Of a stretch of 34,212 nucleotides of DNA, positions 15,460 to 22,887 are shown in pieces. A model generated the notes under the pieces. The model had not been told where the DNA came from, made no database searches, and saw only the letters and a list, made by a program, of their open reading frames with translations. Within the stretch, counting starts at the first letter, position 1. The number at the start of each line of letters is the position of its first letter. The DNA lies in the IMG/VR virus record IMGVR_UViG_3300013286_000032, positions 1 through 34,212 of that record; one strand, 5' to 3'. The position numbers were made by a program, and so were the translations under genes. This DNA is from a virus.

Positions 15460-16291
15460 GGTTTTCGAAAGTTATTTTGGTAACAGTGTTCCTTTTGAAC
15501 AACTGACCCGTCGACAAGCCAATCACATGCTTGGTCGTGTTCGCGAGTTAATTCGTGAGCATCGCCGCCAACCAGCATTCCACCGCAGCGAACAGAATCC
15601 TGCCTACTTAAAACTAGTTGTTATGGAACAAGGGTTAGCCAGCAAGTTAAGTGAAGAAATGCCAGCAACTGCCGGTGCTGTTCCTACTGCCGGCGGGGTT
15701 GCTGCGCCTGCTGTTAATCCAGCCAACATGGCTGTACAATTGGCCACTAAGAAAAAACAAATTCAAGACGCTATCAAGGCCAAACAAACAGAAATTCAAC
15801 AACTGCAAAAACAATTGTCCAACCCAATGGCCATGGGCGAAACTCGTCAAAGTCAGCGTCGTCGTTTACGTGAATCAGAAGTACAACAAGCTCAAGTGGT
15901 CTTGGCCTCGCAAGACATGGTTGATCAAGTACAAAAGATGATTGAACAAGTAACAGCAATGCAGTTCAAAGACTTGCCAGCCCTGGTTGACCAAGTTAAG
16001 AATCAAATTGGTGCCGATCAAGCCATGCAGTTTAATCAAGACGCAACAGGCGCATTAAGTGGCCTGACACAAAATTTACAAGGTAGTAAAACTCAGTTGG
16101 AAGCAGCTCTTGGCGTGGTCACTGGCCAAGCCGCAGTTGTTCCAGGCGAAGATCTTGGTGCACCTGCTCCAGAATTAAGCGCAGCTGAATTGCCAGCTGA
16201 ATTACCAGCACCAGGCGAAGAAGAAATTGATGTTGACCTCGAAGAGCCTGCGGGCGGCGGTGCGGCAGATCTAGGTCGCAGTCGTAGATAA
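15410..16291 (+). CDS. probable head core/internal structural protein, 293 aa
   Basis: It begins MKLQELAVISPTKQ, with an L-x-E at residues 3-5 like three other late proteins here. The region MLGRVRELIREHRR ... NPAYLKLVVMEQGL is helical and looks conserved. A long coiled coil follows (KKKQIQDAIKAKQTEIQQL; QDMVDQVQKMIEQV), then a disordered acidic Ala/Pro/Glu tail. RRLRESEV near residue 150 gives another L-x-E site. The composition fits an internal scaffold or core protein processed by a prohead protease, but no family is recognised. A Shine-Dalgarno-like GAGGA lies just upstream at 15399-15403, and the stop overlaps the next ATG. Confidence 0.65.
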   Translation: MKLQELAVISPTKQAAKVFESYFGNSVPFEQLTRRQANHMLGRVRELIREHRRQPAFHRSEQNPAYLKLVVMEQGLASKLSEEMPATAGAVPTAGGVAAPAVNPANMAVQLATKKKQIQDAIKAKQTEIQQLQKQLSNPMAMGETRQSQRRRLRESEVQQAQVVLASQDMVDQVQKMIEQVTAMQFKDLPALVDQVKNQIGADQAMQFNQDATGALSGLTQNLQGSKTQLEAALGVVTGQAAVVPGEDLGAPAPELSAAELPAELPAPGEEEIDVDLEEPAGGGAADLGRSRR

Positions 16292-16626
16292 TGAGACTTG
16301 TTGAGTTTGCCACACCAGACTCACAGAAACTTTTGGCATTAACAAAGTTTCTGTCAGGCCGTGCCGACGATACAACAGCCAAAAAAGAAATCAGCCAAGC
16401 TGCGTTCATTGACCTGGCCAAAAGCCTTGGGGTGAGTATTAATCCAGAAAGTCTAGGCGATTTAATCAGTCAAGAACCACTTTCCAATGTGCTAGAACCC
16501 ATGGAACCAAATTCGGGAGTTGTTCGTTTCAAGGGCAATACCGAAGCCGAGACCGGCATGTCAGTAGACCAGGCTCGTGCAGTAGTAGATAGTAATGCCA
16601 AAGCGGCCATGAACCGCAGACAATAA
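16291..16626 (+). CDS. hypothetical late protein, 111 aa
   Basis: It begins MRLVEFATPDSQKLLALTKFL, again with L-x-E at residues 3-5. The protein is mixed helical and polar, and ends in a helix rich in Ala and Asn with two Arg (VDSNAKAAMNRRQ). No catalytic motif or membrane segment is seen. A TAATG overlap joins it to the preceding coiled-coil gene, so the two products probably act together. Function unknown. Confidence 0.75.
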   Translation: MRLVEFATPDSQKLLALTKFLSGRADDTTAKKEISQAAFIDLAKSLGVSINPESLGDLISQEPLSNVLEPMEPNSGVVRFKGNTEAETGMSVDQARAVVDSNAKAAMNRRQ

Positions 16627-16638
16627 AAGGAGCATGTC

Positions 16639-16755
16639 ATGTTAGAAACTTTATTTTGGTTAGTAATAGGTGCATTTATAGGTTGGAATTTTCCACAACC
16701 CGATTTCAGCAAAGCTATTCAAGCCAAAGTGCTTGACTTTTTTAAGAAAAAATAG
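16639..16755 (+). CDS. small membrane protein, 38 aa
   Basis: Shine-Dalgarno AAGGAG at 16627-16632 precedes the ATG. The product has one N-terminal hydrophobic helix (LFWLVIGAFIGWNF), then PQPDF and a basic amphipathic tail ending FFKKK. Similar GAFIGWNFPQP-type micro-proteins occur in T4-like marine phages in my memory, with no known role. It may anchor or shape the inner membrane. Its 3' end contains the -35 box of the promoter that drives the downstream iscU-iscA transcript. Confidence 0.7.
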   Translation: MLETLFWLVIGAFIGWNFPQPDFSKAIQAKVLDFFKKK

Positions 16756-16761
16756 TAAAAT
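16733..16761 (+). promoter_or_regulatory. sigma70-type promoter, leadered type, for the iscU-iscA transcript
   Basis: -35 TTGACT at 16733-16738, a 17-bp spacer, and -10 TAAAAT at 16756-16761. The expected start is near 16768. The Shine-Dalgarno GGAGG at 16777-16781 precedes the ATG at 16786. This is the nearest clear promoter upstream of iscU. Confidence 0.8.
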
Positions 16762-16785
16762 AATACTCTACTAGTTGGAGGTCGC

Positions 16786-16887
16786 ATGAAATTTAATTTT
16801 AATACTGTGGTTGCAACATTATTTGTATTGTTGGTGGCAGCCGCAGTGTATTTTAATTTTATAGCATCAACACACATCAGGATGTAA
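16786..16887 (+). CDS. single-pass membrane micro-protein, 33 aa
   Basis: Starts 4 bases after a strong GGAGG and is the first gene after the promoter at 16733-16761. The product is almost entirely one hydrophobic helix (TVVATLFVLLVAAAVYFNFI) with a short polar tail. There is no cleavage motif, so it probably stays in the membrane. The next ATG follows its stop without any gap. It is the first product of the transcript that carries iscU and iscA, so a role linked to iron or Fe-S handling is possible but unproven. Confidence 0.65.
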   Translation: MKFNFNTVVATLFVLLVAAAVYFNFIASTHIRM

Positions 16888-17028
16888 ATGGCCGCGGGTG
16901 CGCCAATTTTACTTGGACAAAGAAATAACATACAATTTATTAAAGGTAGTGAAAATCGAAGTAAATGGCACACTTTTCAGCCATTTGATGTTGTAAAGTA
17001 TATTACAGGAGACACATATGGCCTATAG
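16888..17028 (+). CDS. hypothetical micro-protein, 46 aa
   Basis: The ATG directly follows the stop of the membrane micro-protein (TAAATG), and the frame overlaps the iscU start by 11 bases. The product (MAAGAPILLGQRNNIQF ...) has no cysteine and no membrane helix. It may be translated by coupling with the upstream gene. Coding status rests on position and on the absence of any other explanation for the 130 bases before iscU. It could also be an untranslated leader of iscU. Confidence 0.4.
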   Translation: MAAGAPILLGQRNNIQFIKGSENRSKWHTFQPFDVVKYITGDTYGL

Positions 17029-17395
17029 CGATGCGGTTCTTGATCATTATAATAATCCTAGGAATGTTGGAAGATTAGATGTAGAAGATAAGGATGTTGG
17101 CACGGGCTTAGTAGGGGCCCCTAGCTGCGGAGATGTTCTTAAGTTGCAAATCAAAGTCGAAGATGGGATTATCACCGATGCAAAATTTAAGACATACGGT
17201 TGCGGCTCGGCGATTGCTAGCTCAAGTCTCGTTACCGAGTGGGTCAAAGGCAAAACGCTTGAGCAAGCAGGATCGATTAAGAACTCTGCGATTGCGGAGG
17301 AACTTGCTCTGCCACCTGTCAAGATCCACTGCTCAATACTTGCTGAAGATGCGATTAAAGCGGCCATAGCTGACTATAAACAAAAACAACAGTAA
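17018..17395 (+). CDS. iscU: Fe-S cluster assembly scaffold IscU, 125 aa
   Basis: IscU is the scaffold on which the cysteine desulfurase IscS and an iron/electron source build [2Fe-2S] clusters, later handed to target proteins with the help of HscA/HscB. The protein is full length and nearly co-linear with E. coli IscU. All functional residues are present: Cys37, Asp39, Cys62, His104, Cys105, and the HscA-recognition motif LPPVK at 98-102. One residue is missing near position 49 compared with E. coli. A strong Shine-Dalgarno AGGAG lies at 17007-17011. No iscS, hscBA or fdx is in the window, so it probably works with host partners. Six of fifteen Ala codons are GCG, unusual for this phage, which hints at recent acquisition from a proteobacterial host. 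Confidence 0.96.
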   Translation: MAYSDAVLDHYNNPRNVGRLDVEDKDVGTGLVGAPSCGDVLKLQIKVEDGIITDAKFKTYGCGSAIASSSLVTEWVKGKTLEQAGSIKNSAIAEELALPPVKIHCSILAEDAIKAAIADYKQKQQ

Positions 17396-17397
17396 TA

Positions 17398-17718
17398 ATG
17401 ATCTCAGTTACGCCCAGGGCCGCAAGTAAAATTGTTAGTAATCTAGACCGCAGAGGTTCTGGCATAGGTATTCGCCTAGGCACAAGAACTACCGGGTGTA
17501 GTGGACTTGCCTATGTGTTAGAGTACGTGGATGCCACAGACGAGCACGATACCGTAATCAACTCCGATGGTTTTAAAATTGTGGTAGATCCCAAAAGCCT
17601 AGTTATCTTGGACAACTTACTGATAGACTACGTTCGCCAAGGACTCAACGAGGGATTTGAGTTTACTAATCCAGCCGAAAAAGACCGTTGCGGTTGCGGC
17701 GAAAGTTTTAGAATATAG
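17398..17718 (+). CDS. iscA: A-type Fe-S carrier IscA, 106 aa
   Basis: IscA-family proteins accept Fe-S clusters from the scaffold and deliver them to apo-proteins. The three cluster ligands are present: Cys34 in RTTGCSGLAY, and Cys98 and Cys100 in the C-terminal RCGCGESF. The sequence is closer to IscA than to ErpA or SufA (RLGTRTTGCSGLAYVLEYVD; LNEGFEFTNP). It begins 2 bases after the iscU stop, keeping the iscU-iscA order of bacterial isc operons. Its codons look more like the surrounding phage genes than those of iscU do, with no GCG for Ala. A-type carriers are known in some phages; the adjacent iscU is the more unusual partner. Confidence 0.95.
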   Translation: MISVTPRAASKIVSNLDRRGSGIGIRLGTRTTGCSGLAYVLEYVDATDEHDTVINSDGFKIVVDPKSLVILDNLLIDYVRQGLNEGFEFTNPAEKDRCGCGESFRI

Positions 17719-17723
17719 TCAAC

Positions 17724-17752
17724 TTGACAAACATCCAACTGTTTGTTATAAT
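17724..17752 (+). promoter_or_regulatory. sigma70-type promoter, leaderless type, for the nuclease gene
   Basis: -35 TTGACA (perfect) at 17724-17729, a 17-bp spacer, and extended -10 TGTTATAAT with the hexamer at 17747-17752. The ATG at 17759 follows exactly 6 nt later, and no Shine-Dalgarno sequence is present. Confidence 0.92.
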
Positions 17753-17758
17753 TACTTG

Positions 17759-18475
17759 ATGTACAATCCTAAATTTCAATATACCAAACTTGCTCGCGAA
17801 GAAGTGGCCGGGCGTCGCCTGTATGCCACACCAGATGGCAGCCGTGTTCCTAGTGTAACTACTATTCTTGATCGAACCAAGTCTGAAGAAAAAAAACAAA
17901 TACTGGAAAATTGGCGCCGGCGGGTAGGGCATGCCAATGCACAAGCAATCACTACAGAAGCAGCCAATCGTGGCACCCGAATGCATACCTACCTAGAAGG
18001 TTATGTTAAAGAGGGAGAGCTCAAAGATCGCGGATCAAATCCATTTTCGTGGCCTAGTCACGCCATGGCTGAAGTTGTTATCAATCAAGGCCTGTCTAAT
18101 GTTGACGAATTTTGGGGAGTAGAAGTTCCCCTGTACTTTCCAGAAGTTTATGCTGGAACCACAGACTGTGTGGGCATACATCAGGGCCAAGAAAGTATTC
18201 TTGACTTTAAGCAAACAAACAAGCCCAAGCGCCGCGACTGGATTGAGGATTATTTTTTACAATTAGCGGCCTATGCAGAAGCACACGATAAAATTCATGG
18301 AACTGCCATTAACAAAGGTGTTATTTTAATGGCAGTTAAACCTGATCTCAATGAGCAACAAGAAATTATTAAACCCCCAGAATACCAGGAATTCGTCGTA
18401 GAAGGCGATGAATTTCGGCATTGGAAACAAGAATGGTGGAAAAGGGTAGAGGCGTACTATCTGCTAAATAGTTGA
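17759..18475 (+). CDS. PD-(D/E)XK exonuclease, RecB/MGME1-like, 238 aa
   Basis: A DNA nuclease of the RecB-type PD-(D/E)XK family. The motifs are in order: RGTRMH (H76), the upstream Glu of GVEVPL (E122), GTTD (D136), DFK (D149, K151) and Q-L-x-A-Y (Q168). It has a single Cys, so it is not of the Fe-S Cas4/AddB type. It probably acts in processing or recycling DNA ends. I start at 17759 because a consensus promoter places the transcript start at this ATG; longer frames would run back through iscA. The stop is close to a late motif for the tailspike. Confidence 0.88.
   Translation: MYNPKFQYTKLAREEVAGRRLYATPDGSRVPSVTTILDRTKSEEKKQILENWRRRVGHANAQAITTEAANRGTRMHTYLEGYVKEGELKDRGSNPFSWPSHAMAEVVINQGLSNVDEFWGVEVPLYFPEVYAGTTDCVGIHQGQESILDFKQTNKPKRRDWIEDYFLQLAAYAEAHDKIHGTAINKGVILMAVKPDLNEQQEIIKPPEYQEFVVEGDEFRHWKQEWWKRVEAYYLLNS
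18463..18470 (+). promoter_or_regulatory. T4-type late promoter for the tailspike gene
   Basis: GCTAAATA, located at the 3' end of the nuclease gene. The predicted start is near 18476, giving a leader with AAGGA at 18484-18488 before the TTG start. Confidence 0.5.
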
Positions 18476-18496
18476 TATTATCCAAGGACAACTAAA

Positions 18497-20101
18497 TTGG
18501 CAATCGTTCAAATCAGTCAAATTACTAACCGCAAAGGGTTAGAAGAAAATTTACCACAATTAGCCGGTGCAGAGTTTGGCTGGTCAATCGACACCCGTCA
18601 ACTATACATCGGCAACGGCACACTAGAAGAGGGTGCTCCGGTAATTGGCAACACTGAAATTTTAACAGAATTTTCAGACATACTGGTAATTCCTACCACC
18701 TACACCTACAAAGGGCAAGCAGCTGGATATACTGTACAAACAGGACCCACTGCTGGCGATCCAGTAACATCAAGTTTACAAGCATGGCTTGATCAATTTG
18801 CCACTGTTAAAGATTTTGGTGCAGTGGGCGATGGCACAACCGATGATACCGATGCTATTAATCGTGCCTTGTATCAGTTGTTTTGCCGTGAGGTCAACCC
18901 ACAAATCCGCCGTAGTTTATTTTTCCCAGCTGGTGTTTATCGTGTTACAGCATCAATCAATATTCCACCATACGCCACCTTATGGGGCGAAGGACTTGAT
19001 AACAGTGTTATTCAATTAGATAACAGTGTCGATGACAGCACATTAAATGCCTATGTTGCCCGTAGTGCAGATAGCCTACAACAAATTGGTGTTAATATTG
19101 GCAACAACGGTGCCACAACTCCTCAATATGTTACCATAACCAACATGGGATTTATCAATGCAGACCCTACAACAGATGTATTTTTAGTTGAAGATGCTGT
19201 TAATTTTAATTTCCAGAATGTTAGTTTTAGTGGGCCATTGACACAGAGCGGTCTCGCTACAGAAGGTGCTTTTACACACGGCGTGGCCTTTGCCAGTACT
19301 GCCAGTTTAGTATGTGATCAGATTGTGTTTAATGGTTGCAGATTTTCTGGCACCACGTACGGAGCAGCCACTGACCAACAGGTCAAGGGTGTTACTTTTA
19401 CCAATTCAAAATTTGATATCTTGTATCGAGGTATTAACCTAGGAACCAACACAGTTGTCAACGGCGGACCAACTGGCGTTCGCATTACAAATAATTTATT
19501 TGACAATATCTATGCCGAAGGTGTGGTGTTTGGTGATGTTAGTTTGAATGCCACTGGTTATAATATTTTTTATAATGTAGGTAATCATTTTTTAGGCACC
19601 ACTAGTCCATATACCGCAGTTATTGATATCCAAAGTTCAAACAATCTCAGTGTTGGTGACATGTTTGAGCGAGCTGACGCTTATGCAGGATCAGCCAACC
19701 CAGGCACAGCATATCCCAGGATAACCTTGAATAACACCCAGAGTATTGCAACTACCAACGGGGTAGAAACTGCTCAAGGTACCTATGCACGTGAATCTGG
19801 TAAGATATTTACTCTTTACGATGATGACTCTGGTACTATATTCACAGTCAACGCTGGTGTCATCAGCGCATTCAACCTAGATTATACCATAGTTCGCGGT
19901 ACTGGTTTTCGCACAGGCACAGTACTAGTGGCCACCGACGGTGGTGGTACAATTAGTTCAAGTGACGACTATAACGAAAATTCAGATCTAGGTGTTGCGA
20001 TCACAATTGTTCAAGCAAGCAACACGGTCAGTGTCAATTATACAACCACAAGCACAGGCGACAATGCTTCGTACAGTGTTTCTCTTACCCGCCTAGTTTA
20101 A
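18497..20101 (+). CDS. pectate-lyase-fold tailspike/tail fibre protein, 534 aa (TTG start)
   Basis: The N-terminal 60 residues (ISQITNRKGLEENLPQLAGAEFGW) resemble the virion-attachment domain of marine-phage fibre proteins. From about residue 100, TVKDFGAVGDGTTDDTDAIN is the classic start of a pectate-lyase-3 right-handed beta-helix, followed by many parallel-beta rungs (VTFTNSKFDILYRGINLG; VRITNNLFDNIY). The C-terminus is a Thr/Ser-rich beta domain. It probably binds and may cleave host surface polysaccharide; no catalytic residues can be assigned. It starts with TTG, preceded by AAGGA, and has no suitable ATG. The stop overlaps the next ATG. Confidence 0.85.
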   Translation: MAIVQISQITNRKGLEENLPQLAGAEFGWSIDTRQLYIGNGTLEEGAPVIGNTEILTEFSDILVIPTTYTYKGQAAGYTVQTGPTAGDPVTSSLQAWLDQFATVKDFGAVGDGTTDDTDAINRALYQLFCREVNPQIRRSLFFPAGVYRVTASINIPPYATLWGEGLDNSVIQLDNSVDDSTLNAYVARSADSLQQIGVNIGNNGATTPQYVTITNMGFINADPTTDVFLVEDAVNFNFQNVSFSGPLTQSGLATEGAFTHGVAFASTASLVCDQIVFNGCRFSGTTYGAATDQQVKGVTFTNSKFDILYRGINLGTNTVVNGGPTGVRITNNLFDNIYAEGVVFGDVSLNATGYNIFYNVGNHFLGTTSPYTAVIDIQSSNNLSVGDMFERADAYAGSANPGTAYPRITLNNTQSIATTNGVETAQGTYARESGKIFTLYDDDSGTIFTVNAGVISAFNLDYTIVRGTGFRTGTVLVATDGGGTISSSDDYNENSDLGVAITIVQASNTVSVNYTTTSTGDNASYSVSLTRLV

Positions 20102-20514
20102 TGTGGCCAAAAACTTTTGCAGCCAGGCTAGAATCCTGGACTGCACTACGAACTCAGGTTCAATCTCAAGATTTAGAAACTGCGCTTGCCGCCGTTAATC
20201 AATGGTGGTTCAATTCTCCATGGAAAGCCTACCATTTGCACTGGGACGATCAGACTCAGTGGCCAGATCCCTGGCAACTTTTGAGTGATGACATCTATTG
20301 TGATGTTGCAAAAGCCCTGGGAATCCTGTATACTATAAGTTTACTAGACCGTGCGGACATGGCAGATGCAACCTTGGTTCTAACCGAAGATCATCGTAAT
20401 TTAGTCCTGGTCAACAAAACAAAATATATACTTAATTGGAACTCCAGTAGTGTCGTAAATACCAATCAAGCAGTAAAAATTCGCCGGCAGTTTGAGCAAC
20501 ATCAAATAAAATAA
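20101..20514 (+). CDS. hypothetical protein following the tailspike, 137 aa
   Basis: Trp-rich soluble protein (WWFNSPWKAYHLHWDD; WPDPWQLLSDD). The block SDDIYCDVAKALGILYTI, later EDHRNLVLVN and KYILNW, faintly resembles the Cys-His-Asp layout of bacterial transglutaminase-like cysteine proteases, but the order and residues are too loose to claim this. It overlaps the tailspike stop (TAATG), so it may be a chaperone or cap for the spike. Function unknown. Confidence 0.75.
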   Translation: MWPKTFAARLESWTALRTQVQSQDLETALAAVNQWWFNSPWKAYHLHWDDQTQWPDPWQLLSDDIYCDVAKALGILYTISLLDRADMADATLVLTEDHRNLVLVNKTKYILNWNSSSVVNTNQAVKIRRQFEQHQIK

Positions 20515-20548
20515 GTAATACACAATTTAAAAAGAACGAGAGTCAAGA

Positions 20549-22870
20549 ATGCAGATTACAGTTGTAAAAAGAAGCGGTCAGCGAGAGCCATTGCATATTG
20601 AAAAGTGGCAAGCCCAGGTTGCCAAAGTCTGTAAAGGTATTGCTGATGTTAGTCAGTCCATGGTTGAGATCAAGGCCCAGTTGCATTTTTATGATGGTAT
20701 TACCACACAAGAGATTGATGGCATTACATTACGAGCCATCGTAGACCTTATTGATATAGAATCAAATCCCGACGTTGGCCATACCAATTATCAATTTGTT
20801 GCCGGTAAACAACGGTTATCAATGTTGAGAAAAGATGTCTATGGCACCTACGAACCTCCGCACTTGTACAGTATTGTAAAGCGTAATGTAGCCACCGGAT
20901 TGTATACTCCAGAACTGTTACAGTGGTATTCAGAAGAAGACTGGAACCGAATGAATGACATGCTGGATCATGAAAAAGATGAACAGTATAGCTATGCTGC
21001 AATTGAGCAGCTGATTGAAAAATATCTTGTGCGCAACAGAGCCACAAAGGAAATTTATGAAACTCCTCAGGTCAGATACATGGTGGCGGCAGCCACGGTG
21101 TTTCATCGGGAAGAACCTAACTCAAGTCGCATGCGTTACATCAAAGAGTATTATAACTGTGCCAGTGATGGCCTGTTCACTCTGGCTACTCCTGTTCTTG
21201 CTGGGCTCGGAACTCCTACCAAACAATTTTCAAGTTGTGTGCTTATTCGGGCCGATGATAACCTTGATAGTATATTTGCTAGTGGTGAAATGATGGCCAA
21301 GTATGCGGCCAAGCGAGCCGGCATTGGACTTGAAGTTGGCCGACTACGACCCTTGGGTGCTCCCATTCGCGGCGGCGAAGTAATGCACACCGGTATGGTG
21401 CCATTTCTTAAAAAATGGTTTGGTGATTTAAGAAGTTGTAGTCAAGGAGGTATTCGCAATGCAAGTGCTACTGTATTTTATCCTATTTGGCATTATCAGT
21501 TCGATGACCTTATTGTGCTTAAGAATAATCAAGGAACTGAAGAGACAAGAGTCCGCTTTATGGATTATGGAGTAGTGCTCAATGCCTTCTTTTGGCGAAG
21601 ATTCAAAAACAAAGAAAACATTACCTTCTTCGATCCCAACGAGGTGCCTGAACTGTATGAAGCTTTCTACAAAGACACTGCTCTGTTTGAAGAGTTGTAT
21701 GTTAAATTTGAAAAAAGAAAAGATCTAAGAACCAAAACCATGGCCGCCGAAGATGTGTTCAAAGGTGGCATACTCAAAGAGAGGACCGACACAGGTCGTA
21801 TCTATCTTGTGTACATTGACAATGTAATGAAGCAAGGACCGTTTGACCCAGAAGTTCACACAATCTATCAAAGTAACCTTTGTTGTGAAATTTTACTTCC
21901 TACCAAGAGTTTTGACCGCCTGGACGATCCCGAGGGCAGAATTGCGTTGTGTACTCTTGGCAGCATAAATTGGGGCGCTTTCCGTAACCCCGAAGACATG
22001 CGCCGTGCTTGCCGTATCCTACAACGCAGTCTATGTAATGTACTTGATTACCAGGACTTTTTGAGCATTCAAAGTAAACTCAGCAATGATGAAATCAGTC
22101 CTCTAGGTATTGGCATTACTAATCTTGCCTACTGGCATGCTAAACGTAGTTTACAATATGGTGAAAAAGATTCTCTCGCTGAGGTTAAAACCTGGATGGA
22201 ACATCAGGCTTTTTATCTAACAGAAGCCACGGTAGAGTTAGCCAAAGAGCGTGGCGCCTGTGTAGACTCGGCCAAGACTCGTTATGGCAAGGGCAAATTT
22301 CCTTGGGAACTTCGCGCCAAGGCAGTTAATGAACTAACAAATTTTGCTCCTGAATTAGATTGGGAAACTCTGCGTACTAATATGAAACAGTACGGAGTGC
22401 GTAATGCTACCTTGATGGCTGTGGCTCCAGTTGAATCAAGTTCGGTAGTGATCAATTCTACCAATGGTATTGAAATGCCAATGAGCCTGATCACAGTTAA
22501 AGAATCAAAGGCAGGTAGTTTAATTCAAGTGGCTCCGGAATACAACAAGTTAAAATCAAAATATCAGTTGATGTGGGAACAGAAAGATTGTGAAGGATAC
22601 ATTAAAACAGCGGCAGTTATTGCGGCCTATGTTGATCAAAGTATCAGTACAAACACTTTTTACAATCCGGCGCACTTTGCAGATCGTAAAGTGCCAACTA
22701 CATTAATTGCTCGAAACTTAATGTTAGCACATCGTTGGGGATTAAAGACATTCTACTACAGTTTAATTAACAAGACTGGAAGCAAAGGACAAGATGAACC
22801 AGTACCAGCACCATTGTTCACAGTGATAGATTTTGATGAAGAAGAAGATTGCGAAGCATGCAAATTATAA
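20549..22870 (+). CDS. nrdA: class I ribonucleotide reductase, large (alpha) subunit, 773 aa
   Basis: Reduces ribonucleoside diphosphates to deoxy forms for phage DNA synthesis. The N-terminal ATP-cone (about 1-95, starting ITVVKRSGQREPL) suggests overall allosteric control. The catalytic core has FSSCVLI (first redox Cys), SNLCCEI and LCTLGSINWG (active-site and second redox Cys), and the loop region ASGEMMAKYAAKRAGIGLE. The C-terminus ends CEACKL, the Cys pair that passes electrons from glutaredoxin. The length matches E. coli NrdA (761 aa). nrdB and a glutaredoxin gene follow directly. A weak promoter-like pair (TTGAGC, 18 bp, TAATAC) ends at 20521. Confidence 0.96.
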   Translation: MQITVVKRSGQREPLHIEKWQAQVAKVCKGIADVSQSMVEIKAQLHFYDGITTQEIDGITLRAIVDLIDIESNPDVGHTNYQFVAGKQRLSMLRKDVYGTYEPPHLYSIVKRNVATGLYTPELLQWYSEEDWNRMNDMLDHEKDEQYSYAAIEQLIEKYLVRNRATKEIYETPQVRYMVAAATVFHREEPNSSRMRYIKEYYNCASDGLFTLATPVLAGLGTPTKQFSSCVLIRADDNLDSIFASGEMMAKYAAKRAGIGLEVGRLRPLGAPIRGGEVMHTGMVPFLKKWFGDLRSCSQGGIRNASATVFYPIWHYQFDDLIVLKNNQGTEETRVRFMDYGVVLNAFFWRRFKNKENITFFDPNEVPELYEAFYKDTALFEELYVKFEKRKDLRTKTMAAEDVFKGGILKERTDTGRIYLVYIDNVMKQGPFDPEVHTIYQSNLCCEILLPTKSFDRLDDPEGRIALCTLGSINWGAFRNPEDMRRACRILQRSLCNVLDYQDFLSIQSKLSNDEISPLGIGITNLAYWHAKRSLQYGEKDSLAEVKTWMEHQAFYLTEATVELAKERGACVDSAKTRYGKGKFPWELRAKAVNELTNFAPELDWETLRTNMKQYGVRNATLMAVAPVESSSVVINSTNGIEMPMSLITVKESKAGSLIQVAPEYNKLKSKYQLMWEQKDCEGYIKTAAVIAAYVDQSISTNTFYNPAHFADRKVPTTLIARNLMLAHRWGLKTFYYSLINKTGSKGQDEPVPAPLFTVIDFDEEEDCEACKL

Positions 22871-22887
22871 AGTAAAGAAAGAAAAAC

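Noticed and set aside
20101-20514. Transglutaminase-like cysteine protease
   Set aside because: Only a loose C-D ... H pattern is visible and the remaining catalytic positions do not match, so it is left as hypothetical.
20492-20521. Promoter before nrdA (TTGAGC, 18 bp, TAATAC)
   Set aside because: Boxes are poor and the spacing departs from the strict 17 bp of the eight clear promoters.
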